Under the pieces are notes generated by a model. That model had not been told where the DNA came from and ran no database searches. It worked only from the letters and a program-made list of their open reading frames with translations. Positions 1 to 11,649 of a stretch of 64,000 bases of DNA are shown one piece after another. How positions within the stretch are numbered: the stretch's first letter is position 1; every line of letters begins with the position of its first letter. The stretch comes from Chamaelirium japonicum. Taxonomy: Eukaryota > Streptophyta > Magnoliopsida > Liliales > Melanthiaceae. The stretch lies in assembly GCA_947650365.1 (NCBI GenBank), contig OX393557.1, forward strand, positions 53,537,972 to 53,601,971. Direction: 5' to 3'. Position numbers and translations under genes: made by a program.

Positions 1-1470
1 TTTGCTGCATCCACGTATCATCTTGAGTCTCTGCCTCTACTGCTACTGCCTTTCCTTCTCTTGGCCGGGTTCCTTGTTAGCGAGGTAGCTGTCGAGTCGC
101 CCTTCTTGGATCAGGTCTTCGATATGATGCTTCAGTTACCGGTAGGTTGACGTCGGGTGTCCATGATTGCGATGGAACTCACAATACATCCCCTGCCTAG
201 TCAGGATTTGGAGGGAGAGGCTACGGCCACTTGCAAAAAGGATTGTTCCGTAAGTAGGCAAAGATGTCTTTAATGAAGGTGTTCAGCTCAGTGAACACCC
301 TTTGCTCCCTCAGTGCTCTCCTCTTCCCTGCTAGAGGGCCTTTTGGTTCTTCATTCTGCCTCCTGGCCGATCCCTTATGGTCGGACGCAGCGTTTGCATG
401 CTTTTTGTAGCATGCATCCTTTAGGGATTTATCAGCTTCTTATGCTGGGAATTGCAAGGCTCACACAGTCTTCTAGTCCGCTGATTGTCCTCTACCTTTA
501 TCTCCCTCTGTACTCGATTGAACATAGCCTCCAAGGAGCCGGGAGGATACCGAGTGAAGTTGGTATAGACGTAGAGTTTTGGCCGGATAGCGTTCTGGAA
601 TGCTAGCATGATGGCCTTTTCATTGTGGGACCAGTCGGTGAGCTCGGAATGCTCCTTGTGGAACCTCATTGTGAAGCTTCTTAAGGACTCGTTGGAGCCC
701 ATCTTCAGTTGGTAGAGTGTGTCCAGCTTCTTTTTCGGCTTTAAGTTTAGCCGGTAATGGTTTATGAAGAGTTCAACTAACTTTTTGAATATGGCCACCA
801 TACCAATAGGTAGTGTGTGGTACCACTCAAGGGCAGGTCCCTCTAGGATTCCCGTAAACATATAGCAAAGGACATGATTCTCATACTCATATGGCGTCAT
901 GGCTTGCTTGAAGGCTAGGATATGGAGAGCAGGTCTCTCTTGATGCAGTTGAACTTTGGCAGGCTCGGTGTTCGCCAACTCATTGAAAATAGTGTTGCAA
1001 GCACCTTGGGATACAGTGGCACTGTCAAGATGATTAGCTGTCTGCAATCTTGATGGCGGCATCCCACGTTGAGGGTATGCCTTAGTCGGTTGAGCAGCTC
1101 ATGGGCATCTATTGCTTTCTTGAGTGAGGGGATAGGACGTCAAGTGGACTCTGTTGATTGGGGTGTTCCTTCTCAGTGATGGCTTGGTGCACCATCGACA
1201 TTGAGGTAATCCCACACCATTTGCTTTGGTGCTTGGGTGGATACCTGACACCTCTCAATGCGATGCCTCCTTGGTTTTTCGAGATGATGACTCGCGTCTG
1301 GGTGAGTCCTTGGTTGGTCTTCATCAGCGGCGGAAGAGTTGTAGACCACAATCCCTGATTTTTCAGTCGTCTTCTTCAGAGAATTCCTCTCTTGCTCGAG
1401 GGCTGTGTTCTTCTTGAGAAGGTTCAGTAGTTGAAAGTCGGCAGTTGAGATTTGGTACATAGCAGGAGCT
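1..1470 (-). pseudogene. gag region of Tat-like element
   Basis: Fossil gag. The best stretch (421-1062) shows the retrotransposon gag core: the pattern ALEWYHTLP, then FINHYRLNLKPKK, LYQLKMGSNESLRSFTMRF and MLAFQNAI. The region nearest the left edge encodes a YCEFHRNHGH-type motif typical of the gag C-terminal section of Tat elements. Upstream, near 1440, the N-terminal part reads like YQISTADFQLLNLLKK, which has a counterpart in the gag at 11650-12905. Gag forms the virus-like particle core. Broken in several places; it also continues off the window. Confidence 0.75.
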
Positions 1471-1825
1471 TCATCTCCTTGGGTATTGTGCTCTTTGCCA
1501 GATCGACTCCTCGAGGACAGCGAGTCCTACCGATTAATGAGCCCTTTTGGATGGTAACCTTACGGCCCCAGCCGCTCCCAAAAATTTCTTCAGTTGGTTG
1601 CAACCGATACTTTTTGTTCTTCTTCGATCAGCATATCATTTGTTTATTCAGCACCCATCTTCGGAGGGTTAGTGCTAGCCTTCACTATCGAGCACGTTGA
1701 TATCGACGTAATGAAAGTGTTGAGGTTGACGTGAAGGAGGTCTTATGGCTCGTCACTACAAGTTAAGTAGGAGCCGATAGAGGTGTGGGTAAGACCTCTA
1801 ACAATGTCCCACGGGCACCAATATT

Positions 1826-2377
1826 TATGGGGGAAATTTTTGTACCGTCTTGATCAGAAACCTCACCCCACAATTCTTGATTGAATTGGATAGTTTGTAG
1901 AATTAGAGATTGAGAGTAGAGAGTAGAATATAGAGAGTGAGAGATAACAAGGAGAGTTATTGTCAAAGTTCGGTATTGAGACCTATGTCTCCGAGCGAGA
2001 GGTGCCACTTGATCTCCACTATAATATGAGTAAATGAAGGGTGAGCGTTCTCTCTATAGGCCGATAAAAGATTCGTACAGTGGGGTTGTACGAAGCAACT
2101 AGAATAAAACAAGAAGGGGAGACGTGAGCTTTGGCTCTGGAATCCTCTCCTCCCCTGATCAAGTGACCAACCCTTTTTTTGAAAGCCATAGGGGCCCTTT
2201 TATAGCTGTAGTACGTACATGTGCTGATATGGTAGTGATGACATGGCGATACTGAGGTGGTAGTGCTGATGTGGCAGTACTGAGGTGGCACTGATCCTGG
2301 GCCTGACCTTGCCTATTTGGGCCGTTACGTGGGACCATGTAGGTCTGGTTCAGTCCGATACAATTTTTGCACCCACA
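1826..2377 (-). repeat. 5' LTR of Tat-like element
   Basis: The inner end matches the form TATGGGGGAAATTTTTGTACCG, shared (with changes) by the LTR inner ends at 7320 and 19899. The outer end reads CACCCACA on the plus strand, i.e. TGTGGGTG on the coding strand. The LTR is about 552 bp, shorter than the 745-bp LTRs of its relative. Confidence 0.75.
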
Positions 2378-4183
2378 TATAGAGGGGCATTTTCATCCTC
2401 TGTCCTTAGTCTTAAACGAAACACGTGTTTTGGATAGTTCACTAAGTCCCCTTTTGCATTATCATAGGGTTTACTTGGTTTTCGGTCCAGACCATTGTTC
2501 GGACTGTAATCAAGCCTACTATTGTCTAGACGGCAAGTACACAGGAATGGTTGGTCAAATTTTTTTCAACCATTAGATCTTCATCCGATGGATGGTTTCA
2601 GTTAGGGATTGATCTACCCTATGTAAACCCCATTCCTCAATCTCTTTGTTTTGTGTGTAAAATTGGAGGAGATCGAAGAAGGTTTTTACTTGTATAAGGT
2701 CTACGAAATTTTTCTTCCTTCCTCCTCCATTCAAGCCGTTTTACTTCGGTAAGATCTATATGGCTTATTAGTTTTTCACCATGTGTGCATCAATCTTAAG
2801 TATCAGATGCGTTGTTTTTCCTTGAGGAATTTATCAAATATCCCTTTGTTTAAGGTCCTTTGTGGGGTTTGGTTGGTCTTATTTCTTTCTCCCTTGTAAA
2901 TCCCATGTATTAGGTTCTTCCGTGTGAATAGGAAGAGGGACGGGTCTTGCTTGAGTTAATCACACAAGAAGAACCCTAATTCCCCATAATAGGTCATTGA
3001 GGTTTATCGGTGTAATATCCTTTGGGGGCCGTTATTGGGTTAAATCGGTGAAGTAGTCCCTCGAGGGTGAAAACACCTTTAGTTGGGTGGAGTTCACCTT
3101 GGGCAAGTTCGACCTAGATAGGTTGGGTGTTGGTGTCTCCACTTGAGCGAATCAAGGGAGTCCGAAGGCATCTCAAGTGATCAACTAGGGCCATTCGTGT
3201 TGAAGCACGGTACAGGTAGTCGGGTAGGGATCTTGTGAAAAGCTGGAAGAAGCAAGACGAAAAAGAGTGAAGTGTGAAAGGTTTACTACTAGAAGGCCCC
3301 GTGTGTTTTTTTTTCCATATCTGTAATCGGACCTTTGAAGCTTAGCGGATTGCTCTCACCATCCGGTGTGAAGATGATGAGGTTTTTCCTGTGAAGGGTT
3401 TCCTTGTAAAATATTTTTGTGTGTCGTAGTTTAACTTTTGTATACAAGAATTGTATGCTTATGTCCAACATTTCAAAGAAACCCTATTCTAATAAGAGTT
3501 TGCTAGAGAAAGAGAGGGAAACACTTGACATCTAATCAACATGCATGCAACATCTAATATTCCGAGGTGAGGAGAAAACTTAGGAATGCTAAATTTTAAT
3601 CTACCAGAGTCTAGTATAGTGCCTTCCAATCAGAGAGATCATAGGAGGTAGTTAATCTTAGGTGACCGTCGCACTCCGGTCAGACCTCCCCCGGTCCCTC
3701 ATAAGAGGGATCTATAGGTAATTTTAATTGGTATCAGAGCACAATAATCCTAGTTGGTTGATTAGAGCGTGTTAGATTTGTTTTTTATTATATCTTTTCT
3801 GCTCTATTCTACTCTTGGTGGAGACCCAATGCAAGGGTAACAATTTGGGGTCGTGTGCACGATTGCAGACATGACATCTCAGATCCTATTTATTCAAGAC
3901 GTTAGGATATGATCCAAAAAATACAAAGAATCCTAACAAATTCTAGATGGTATGCATGACACGGGTCGTGAGCATCCTTTGCATTGTGAGAACTACTTCT
4001 GAATGTTCACATGATCCTCTAATCCAACAACATGATGTGATATGATGGACCAAAATATGATTCGATCAAAACAATGAATGAGTGGGACTTGCCCACATGA
4101 CCATGCATGGAAAACATGCTGGTTTAAATGATGAAAATATTTTGTATGAGTACGCATATGATTGAATACGATAAACAATAAAT
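2378..4183 (+). other. Old LTR-retrotransposon remnant with initiator-Met primer site; otherwise unassigned
   Basis: No coding region is recognisable. The clear landmark is TGGTATCAGAGC at 3729-3740, the primer-binding site for initiator methionine tRNA, preceded by sequence that reads like the end of an LTR (about 3600-3727). An LTR of roughly 1 kb therefore probably ends near 3727; its left end cannot be fixed because the element at 1-2377 lies next to it. The 440 bp after the primer site look like a short leader before the next element starts. Likely a Copia-type fossil, truncated. Confidence 0.45.
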
Positions 4184-4655
4184 TGTGTGTGTGTGGCCCT
4201 AGAGGTTTTGGCTCGACTCCACCCATTCAGACTTGGGCTTTAACGGACTTAGTGGGTAATTAGTAGGCCCAGAGGTATGTAGTTATTGAACCTCGAGCCA
4301 AGCCCAATTCTATAGGTGTCTGGATTGGATCTAAGATTTGAGGGGGTGTGGGTCCCAACTCCGATGCAATAGGGGTGCGCCACACCTTGTGTACCCCATT
4401 ACCTAACCCGAACCCATGGGCGACCTAAATAGGAAAGGAGCGAAAGGAGGGAGGGAGCATGTGGTGTGAGATTAGTATAAGGGGGGAGTTACGGCTCTCC
4501 CTTCTCATCTGTTCGTACAAAATCGAACAAAAGAGAGAGAAAAGGGGTGCGATCAGAACCGCTTTCACATATGGTTTCTATGTTCAGCATTTTCAAAGCC
4601 AATGGTTCTCTATAATAGAGACAATCGTTTGTTCTCGTGTAGAAAATTTCTTACA
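4184..4655 (+). repeat. Left LTR of Copia-like element
   Basis: Aligned to the split right LTR at 6938-7319 plus 20648-20729. The left border is uncertain by about 10 bp because of a GT-rich run at 4184-4194. It ends at ...TTACA, immediately before the primer-binding site. Confidence 0.65.
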
Positions 4656-5019
4656 CTTGGTATCAGAGCTTTCCTCTGATCGGTTATCCGTAGTTAAGGT
4701 TTAGATCCCTTTTTGTGATCGCTAACGGGTTAATCTTAAATCTTTGTTCCTTCAAGATCGATGAACCCGATCCTTTTTCTCTCGTCTCTGCACGACCTCA
4801 TAGAGGGTAATACGAGGATTGCAATGTTTCCAAAATAATTGAATTCCGGCGAAAGATGAAGGCAGTGCTTCGAGTCGAACTAGCCTCCAGCCCTTTTTTT
4901 TTCCATCCTATATATAACGGAGCAGACATCAAAGAGCTCTTCTCTTGATTGCAATAGTAACAACAAAGAGGAGGAGGTAACCTTACCCTTCTCCCTTTCT
5001 CAGCTACAACATCATCAGA

Positions 5020-6697
5020 CATAATCCAATCTTTTGCGATCGGGTGACAGGATCCAGTCTTTTACAATCAACCTCCAGTGACCAACCCCTTTAAAAGCTC
5101 GATCAGACCAACTGCCAACGCTTAATCCTATGATCGTCAGCCAACACCTGATCCCCGATGATCGGTCAAAAAAGACGAAGGATCGAGCGTTAGAAGGCCT
5201 CCCACGCTCTATACCCTCGATGCCTACCGGCCGTCTGCTCCCAGTCATTGGCCACGTCAGCACCTCTTCAAAATTTGGACTCCTTCGGAGAAGTTCTACT
5301 GCGTCTCTGCCAAACGACTGACACCTGACTGACCGATCGATCGGTAGGGCACCAATTCAAAAGGATCAGGAACTAGAACCTCTTTGGTGCCCAACCCCGT
5401 CGACCTCGATCGATCTGACCAATCGGTCGGTCCCCCGTGCTGGCCCGACCAATCTGTTGGTTGATCACCAGCGCCCAACCGATAGGTCGGTCGGTCGCTA
5501 GCACGCGACCGATCGGTCAGGCGCCAATTCTAGAGGATTATGCACCAGAACCCTTTTGGCTTCTGACCCCCTCGACCTCGGTCGGTTGGCGGTGACAGAC
5601 CGACCAATGTCTGACCGATCGACCTATCGATCGGTCGGTCATCAGTGATCGACCGATCGATCGGTCCCTAATGCCCGACCAACCAATCGCGATAGGCGAG
5701 TTGCCCCTCTTGACGGCCCTTCACCCTTGTCAGCTGACCCTTACAACGGTGCCACTCGAATGCCTACTTCGGTCGGTTCTTGGTAGAGGTACGACAGACT
5801 TCAACGGTCTTTGGCAGGGTGTCGGCAGACGCGACGACCAACCCCAGACAGCGGGTCGGCCGACAGCAGCATCACTTGTCGGCCCTTGGCAGGGGTTTGA
5901 CAGACACGATATTCAACCACGGACAAAGGGTCGGCAAAAAGGATTTTGGTTGGCCCTTGGTAGGGGGTCAGCAGACGATTGGTCGGCCCTGGGCAGGGGG
6001 TTGATAGATTCTTTCCAAATGCTCGTCAAGCTACCTCAACATTGACAACCTGGTTTTGCACCATTGAGTCCCAGCCAACTAGGTTGACATCTATCTAGCT
6101 GGGAAAGGGTAAATATGGGTGAAAAATCTAGCTAACGCCCGATAGTGAGACCTGCCAACTCTGCCCGGGGCCCACGAAGATGATAGTGGGACCCACCAGC
6201 CTAGTTTGGGGCCACAGAAACGATTCAGGGCATGGTAAATCTTACCTTGGGTATTTACCAAAACCATGGATATTACCAAAGCTCTATAAATTGCAGAGTC
6301 GGTCAATACTCTAAATCAGAATTTATTATTCCCAATTCTACTTTCTGTTTTCCAGAGCTCTCCGAGCCTTCTGGTAATCAGACTCTAGTCAAGCCCACTC
6401 TGCCCTCTATCTACTTGTATAAGTACTCCTCGACTCGGCCTATTCAGACTTGAGAGTAGTTTTACTTTTTTCAGAGTTAGTTGATTCGAAGGTTGTGTCT
6501 TACTACACGGAGACGTAGCCTTCGGTCGAACTTCGTCACCACATATTGTGTCAACTCTTTCTTTCTTTCTACTCAACAGTGTCTACATGACAACTCAGTA
6601 GACGACAGCTCAACACTCTATAATGCACTGCACTCAAAGTCAACAGTTAATCGACTGTTGGCAAAAAACCATACGACGACCATAATTTTCCACCACA
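5020..6697 (+). mobile_element. Truncated Tat-like retrotransposon 3' end (+ strand)
   Basis: A 3' LTR at about 6114-6697 matches, in the opposite orientation, the LTRs of the element at 7320-20642: it shares the ATGGGTG-AAAATCT start, the TACTTTCTGTTTTCCAGAGCTC stretch and the GGTTGTGTCTTAC stretch. A purine-rich tract (GCTGGGAAAGGG, about 6099-6110) precedes it as a polypurine tract should. The body upstream is GC-rich, with GACCGATC-type repeats. No 5' LTR and no coding domain are found, so this is a 5'-truncated fossil. Its left boundary inside the Copia-like element, somewhere near 4.8-5.0 kb, is not sharp. Confidence 0.6.
5320..5680. repeat. CGATCG-rich palindromic repeat block
   Basis: Dense imperfect copies of GACCGATCGATCGGTC (a perfect 16-bp palindrome, for example near 5648) and shorter forms such as ACCGATCGGTC. 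It lies in the body of the truncated Tat-like fragment. Confidence 0.7.
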
Positions 6698-6937
6698 TCG
6701 TAATGCATGGAAGGGAGTGTTTAAACATAAGGACATAACTGCCATGATTCATGTGACTATGAATATCTGTCTAAGTAAAGGAATGCCTTTTAAAGTTATA
6801 AGACTAGTCTGTTTTTACTAAATACAGTGTGTGCACACTAAGGTCTTTTCAAACTGAGTCATTACCCATTAGCGTATGTATTTTCCAAAATAAAATATTT
6901 GCTTTTCTTTTGGGTCTCGTTTTGCCATGTGGGAGAG

Positions 6938-7319
6938 TGTTGGGCTTGGCTCAACTCCACCCCTTCGAACTTGGGCTTTAACGAACTAGTGGGTAACTAG
7001 AGGGACCAGAGGTATGTGGTTAATGAACCTCGAGCCAAGTCCAATCCTACAAATGTCGGGATTGGATTTAGGGTTTGAGGGGGTACGGGTCCTAACTCCA
7101 GTGCAATATGGTCGGGTGCACCACACCTTGCCCACCCCATTACTTAACCCAAACCTGTGGGAGACCTAAATAGGAAATGAGAGAAATGAGAGAGGGGGCA
7201 TGCGGTGTACGGTAGGTATAAAAGGGAGTTACGGCTCCCCACTCTTGTCTATCCATACAAAACTGAACATGAGAGAGTGGGAGAGAGAGGGTGTGATCAT
7301 AACTGCTTCAGCATACGAT
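6938..7319 (+). repeat. Right LTR of Copia-like element, first part (rest at 20648-20729)
   Basis: Starts TGTTGG directly after a purine tract. It is interrupted after ACGAT (7315-7319) by the 13.3-kb gag-only element and resumes after the second ACGAT (20643-20647). The two halves together match the left LTR at 4184-4655. Confidence 0.75.
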
Positions 7320-8064
7320 TATAAGGGAGAATTTTGTACCGTCGTACATGACCCTCCTCCAACAGTCGATTGAAGGTTTGACCCTTCGGGATATAGCGCG
7401 CTTTGAAGCGCTGAGTTGTAACTTGCTAGGTTGTCACACAAGTACTATAGAGTAGAGAGAGAGTATTGACGCTGGATATGGTGATGAAGTTCGACCGAAG
7501 CCTACGTCTCTGTGCGGTAAGACACAACCTTTGAATCCACTATTTCTGAATGAAGTAGAGCTACTCTCGATAGGCAGAGGAGTGTTCCTTATAGGATGAC
7601 AGACGGTGGAAAGGGAATCTAAAAATCAGAAAACTCAGGGAGCTCTGGAAAATAGAAAGTAGGATTATAGTTTGGACTTTGGGATTAGGAATCATTTACA
7701 GGGTTTGCTATTTATAAAGGATTGGTTTATCTAGAGAATATTCCAGGAATATTCGGGGTTTGGTAAATACCCGGGGGGGATTTATTAAATCCTAGATAGT
7801 ATAAGTGGGCCCAAGTAGGGCTGCGGGTCCCATCGTTGTACTCATGGGCCCTAGGCGGGGCTGCGGGTTCCACCATCATACTTGTGGGCCCCAAGCAAGG
7901 ATGCGGGGCCCACCATCGTGCTTGTGGGCCCTAGCTAAGGCTGCAGGTCCCATTATCATGCTTGTGGGCCCCAAGCGAGGCTGTGGGTCCCACCGTCGTG
8001 TTTGTGGGCCCCAGCCAGGGCTGCAGGACCCACTGCAGAGCATTAGCCAGATTTTGTACGCACA
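7320..8064 (-). repeat. 3' LTR of gag-only element
   Basis: Flanked on the left by ACGAT and on the right by a pyrimidine tract (TTACCCCCTCCC) that is the complement of the polypurine tract. It contains about six degenerate 30-40-bp units of the GTGGGCCCCA...GGGCTGCGGGTCCCAC kind (about 7806-8035). A minus-strand TATAAATA lies near 7711. Confidence 0.85.
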
Positions 8065-8109
8065 GTTACCCCCTCCCAGCTAGGTAGGTGCTAATCTAGT
8101 TGGCTAGAA

Positions 8110-8515
8110 TTTCCTAGTGCAAAGTCGGTCGCTCGTCTGCCGACCCTCTGTCTGGGGTCGGTCACCGTCTGTCTATCGACCCACTACGTGGGACCGATCG
8201 TTGGGCTCGCCGACCCCCTGCCAGGGGCCGGCCGTGTGTGCGTCTGCCAACCCATTACGCGGGGCTGACCATCGTCTATCTACCGACCCTCTGTCTAGGG
8301 CTGACTGTCATCTGTCTACCGACCCCCTACGTTGGGCCTACTATTGGGCCCACCGACCCCCTGCCAGGGGTCGACCGGGTGTGTGTCTGCCGACCTGTTG
8401 CGGGGGGTCGATCGTTGTCTCTATCGACCCGCTGCACGAGGCCGACCGTTGTGCCCGTCGACCCTCTGTCAGGGGCCGACCGGGTGTGTGTTACCCCCTC
8501 CCAGTTAGGTAGGTG
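8110..8515. repeat. GC-rich tandem repeats (about 110-130 bp units) in element 3' region
   Basis: Repeated CCGACCCCCTGCCAGGGG-like and CTGTCTACCGACCC-like units, about three copies. Long open frames here are by-products of the repeat, not genes. Confidence 0.7.
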
Positions 8516-8579
8516 GTAACCTGATTGACAGGGACTCCACAAGGCAAGACCAGTGGCCGGCGGGCGATTACGCAAGTAG

Positions 8580-9320
8580 GGATCGGCTAGGGGGAGGTCG
8601 TACAAGAAATCCGGGGGTGGCGGGTTTTGGGCAAAAGAACCTGGGGACGGGGGGGAGGGGGGGTTCGGGTAAAAAACCCAGGGGGCAGGGTATTTCAGGC
8701 AAAAGTACCTTGGTCGGGGGGGTTCGGGCAAAAAATCCAGGGGCGGCCAGGGCGTTCGGGTAAAAAACCCAAGGGGTGGGGTGTTTCGGGCAAAAGCACC
8801 TGGGGGAGGGGGGGTTCGGGCAAAAAATCCAGGGGACAGGGGGTTTCGGGCTAAGATCGCAGGGGGAGGAGAGGCATTTGGGTAAAAAATCAAGGGGCAA
8901 GGTGTTTCAGGCAAAATCATACGTGGCAGCAGCAGCAGGGGGGGCGATGGCGGGGCTGGCAGTCGCAGGGCGCGAGGGAGGCTGGCGACGGGCGAGGGGG
9001 AGTGGGGTTGGCCGGGCGTGAGGTGGCAGGCATGCGAGGGCAGCGAGAGCTGGTTGGTAGGCGGCGATCGGGCGCGAGGTGGCTGGCAGGCGGCGGCCGG
9101 GCATGATGGAGGTCGGCGAGAGGCAGCAGGAACTGGTTTGCAGGCAAGAGGTGGCGACCGAGTGCGAGGGAGGCCGGAGTGGGGGTCTTTTTTGGTGTAT
9201 GTGTTAAGGGGGGAGGTCTTGCAAGATGGGGGGGTTTTGTTAGGGGGGGTTTCTTGCAATAAGGGGGTTTTGTAAGAGGGGGGGATAATGCAAGATGGGG
9301 AGGATCTTGCAAGGGGGGGG
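8580..9320. repeat. G-rich tandem repeat, quadruplex-prone
   Basis: Units of about 55-60 bp built on GGGGG...TTCGGGCAAAAAATCCAGGGG between 8580 and 8925, followed by G-rich low-complexity sequence with runs of 5 to 20 G up to 9320. The plus strand has many closely spaced G runs. The proline-rich open frames on the opposite strand (8327-9482) are shadows. Confidence 0.75.
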
Positions 9321-9639
9321 GGGGGGGGGGGCGCGGTGTCTCATTTTTTTTTTTTTTGAACCCGAGAGAAGGGGGGCTGCACAGTTGAGGCCAGAGGGGG
9401 TTGGCAAGCCAAACCAAGGCGAGTCGAGCCAAGCTTTGGCCTGTTTGAGCTTGTCTTGACTAGTAACCGAACGAGTTCTCATCGATGCTCACGAACAACG
9501 AGTTTGCCGACATGTTGTCTGGCGACAGGCGTCACGTCTGCCGGCGCATTGTCCAGCGTCGGACGTCACACCCGTCATCGAGTTGTCCGGCGTTGGCCGT
9601 CGTGTCTGTCGCCTCATACTTTGTTGGCCACCGAGGCGG

Positions 9640-10715
9640 CGATAACAGCCTTGGGCTTTGCTGAGCACCAAGGCGGCGATAGCAGCCTCAGATTTTGTCT
9701 AGCGCCGAGACAGCGATGGCAGCCTCAGCTTTGTCTTCGAATGCCGAAGCGGAGGTCGCCTCGGGCCGAGACGGTGCTGACGTCTAGGGCTTCGTCAGGT
9801 GCCAAGGCGACAAAGCTTGCTTCAGACTGTCTTTAATGCCGAGGTGGAGGTAGCCTTGGGATGAGACAGTACTGACTTCTCGGGCTTCATCAGGTGCCTT
9901 GGTAGCAAAACCTGCTTCGGATTTTGTCTTCGATTTCCGAAGTGAAGGTCTCCTTGGGCCGAGACGGTGCCAACATCTCGGGCTTCATCAGGTGCCAAGG
10001 CGGCGAAGCCTGCTTCAGACTTTGTCTTTAATGCCGAGGCGGAGGTCGCCTCTGGCCGAGACGGTGCTGACGTCTAAGGATTCATCAGGTGCCGAGGCGG
10101 CAAAGCCTACCTCAGACTATGTCTTCAAATGCCAAGGTAGAGGTTGCCTCGGGCCGAGACGATGCTGACATCTTGAGCTTCGTTAGGTGCTGAGGCGGCA
10201 AAGTCTGCTTTGGATTTTGTCTTTGAATGCTAAGGTGAAGGTCGCCTCAGGCTGAGACGGTGCCAACGTCTCAGGCTTTATTAGGTACCGAGGCGACAAA
10301 GCTTACTTCGAACTTTGTCTTTAATGCTAAGGAGGAGGTCGCCTCGGGCCGAGACGGTGCTGACATCTCAGGCTTCGTTAGGCGGCAAAGCCTACTTCAG
10401 ATATTGTCCTCGAATGCCAAGGTAAAGGTCGCCTCGGGCCGAGACAGTGCCAATATCTCGGGCTTCGTCAAGTGCTAAGGTGGCAAAGCTTGCTTCGGAC
10501 TTTGTCTGCGAGCACCGAGGCGGTGCAAAGTACCTTGGACTCTGCTTTTGAATGCCAAGGTTGTCACCTTGGGTCGAGACGATATCGATATCTCAGGCTT
10601 TGTCAGGTGCCGAGGCGATGAAGGTTGCCTTAGACTTTGTCTTCGAATGCAAAGGCGAAGGTCGCCTCGAGTTGAGATGGTGCCGACGTCTTGGGCTTTG
10701 TATTTGAATGCCAAG
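9640..10715. repeat. About 97-bp tandem repeat array, about 11 copies
   Basis: The landmark GGCTTCGTCAGGTGCC recurs at about 9788, 9882, 9981, 10078, 10175, 10274, 10371, 10461, 10596 and 10694, mostly 94-99 bp apart. Each unit reads roughly GCCGAGGCGGCAAAGCC, then TTTGTCTTCGAATGCC, then GGTCGCCTCGGGCCGAGACG. It sits between gag and the 3' LTR of the gag-only element. Confidence 0.85.
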
Positions 10716-10744
10716 GGCCTAGCCTTGGGATTGTTGATCGATGG

Positions 10745-11505
10745 GGGTTAAAATTCAAAGTACTTAGCGTAGCGCCCTTGTATCGATTGGACTTAGGCGA
10801 AGCGCCGTTTCAATCCAACCTACTTATTGGGACACGTAGCTTTATACCATTGTAGGTTAGTCGGCTGTGACACAACGCGTACTGAACTAACTATGGCGAG
10901 GCACTAGTGCATGTGTCCTTACATAACAACGGGAGCATGTGTGATGCCAATGATTCAGAGTACTCAATGTAGCACCCTTGTATCGGTTGGACTCAGGCGA
11001 AGCGCCGTTTCAGTTGAACCTACGTATCGGGACATGTATCTTTGTACCGTTGTAGGTTAGTCGGCCATGTCACAATGCAAACCGAACTAACTGTGGCGAG
11101 GTACTAGTGCATGTATTCTTACGTGACAACAGGAGCATGTACGATACTAATGATTCGGAGTACTTAGCATAGCGCCCTTGTATCGTTGGACTTAGGTGAA
11201 GCACCGTTTTAGTTAAACTTACGTATCGGGACACGTAGCTTTGTACCGTTGTAGGTTAGTCGGCCATGTCGCAACACGAACCGAACTAACTATGGTGAGG
11301 CACTGGTGCATGTGTCCTTACATGACAACGGGAGCATGTGCGATGCCAATGATTCGAAGTACCCAGTATAGCACCCTTGTATCGGTTGGACTTAGGTGAA
11401 GCGTTGTTTTAGTAGAACCTATGTATTGGAACATGTAGCTTTGTACCATTGCAGATTAGTCGACCGTGTCACAATACGAACCGAACTAACTGTGTTGTTG
11501 AGTAG
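10745..11505. repeat. About 200-bp tandem repeat array, 4 copies
   Basis: The landmark TAGCGCCCTTGTATCG and its variants recur at about 10768, 10968, 11169 and 11369. Each unit also contains GGGACACGTAGCTTTGTACC and GAACTAACTATGGCGAGGCAC. It is unrelated in sequence to the adjacent 97-bp array. Confidence 0.85.
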
Positions 11506-11649
11506 AAGTTGAGATAGAATTTGATAGTTTTCAATATAACTTAAAATAACTTTTATTTTATTGATAACTCAGAAGATGTACATCATGGATTTTAGATGAT
11601 CGACATTCCGAGTTGTTGACAGTCGGTAGTCTTTTACTCTGATCGGTGG

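Larger units (their letters stand above)
1..2377 (-). mobile_element. Ty3/Gypsy Tat-like LTR retrotransposon, 5' part, runs off left edge
   Basis: Read on the minus strand, this holds a 5' LTR (1826-2377), a primer-binding-type stretch just inside it (about 1805-1825, of the TTGGTGCC kind used by Tat-like elements) and a gag region running to the left edge. The LTR outer end resembles the LTRs of the gag-only element at 7320-20642 (both begin TGTGG-TGCAAAA on the minus strand), and the gag proteins are alike, so the two are relatives. The pol part, if any, lies outside the window. It is broken, with several interruptions in the visible gag. The outer LTR end is followed by TATAG, which would be the target duplication; the partner copy is not in view. 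Confidence 0.8.

Noticed and set aside
8327-9482. Proline-rich open frames of up to 310 codons
   Set aside because: They are the complement of a G-rich tandem repeat in an LTR element.
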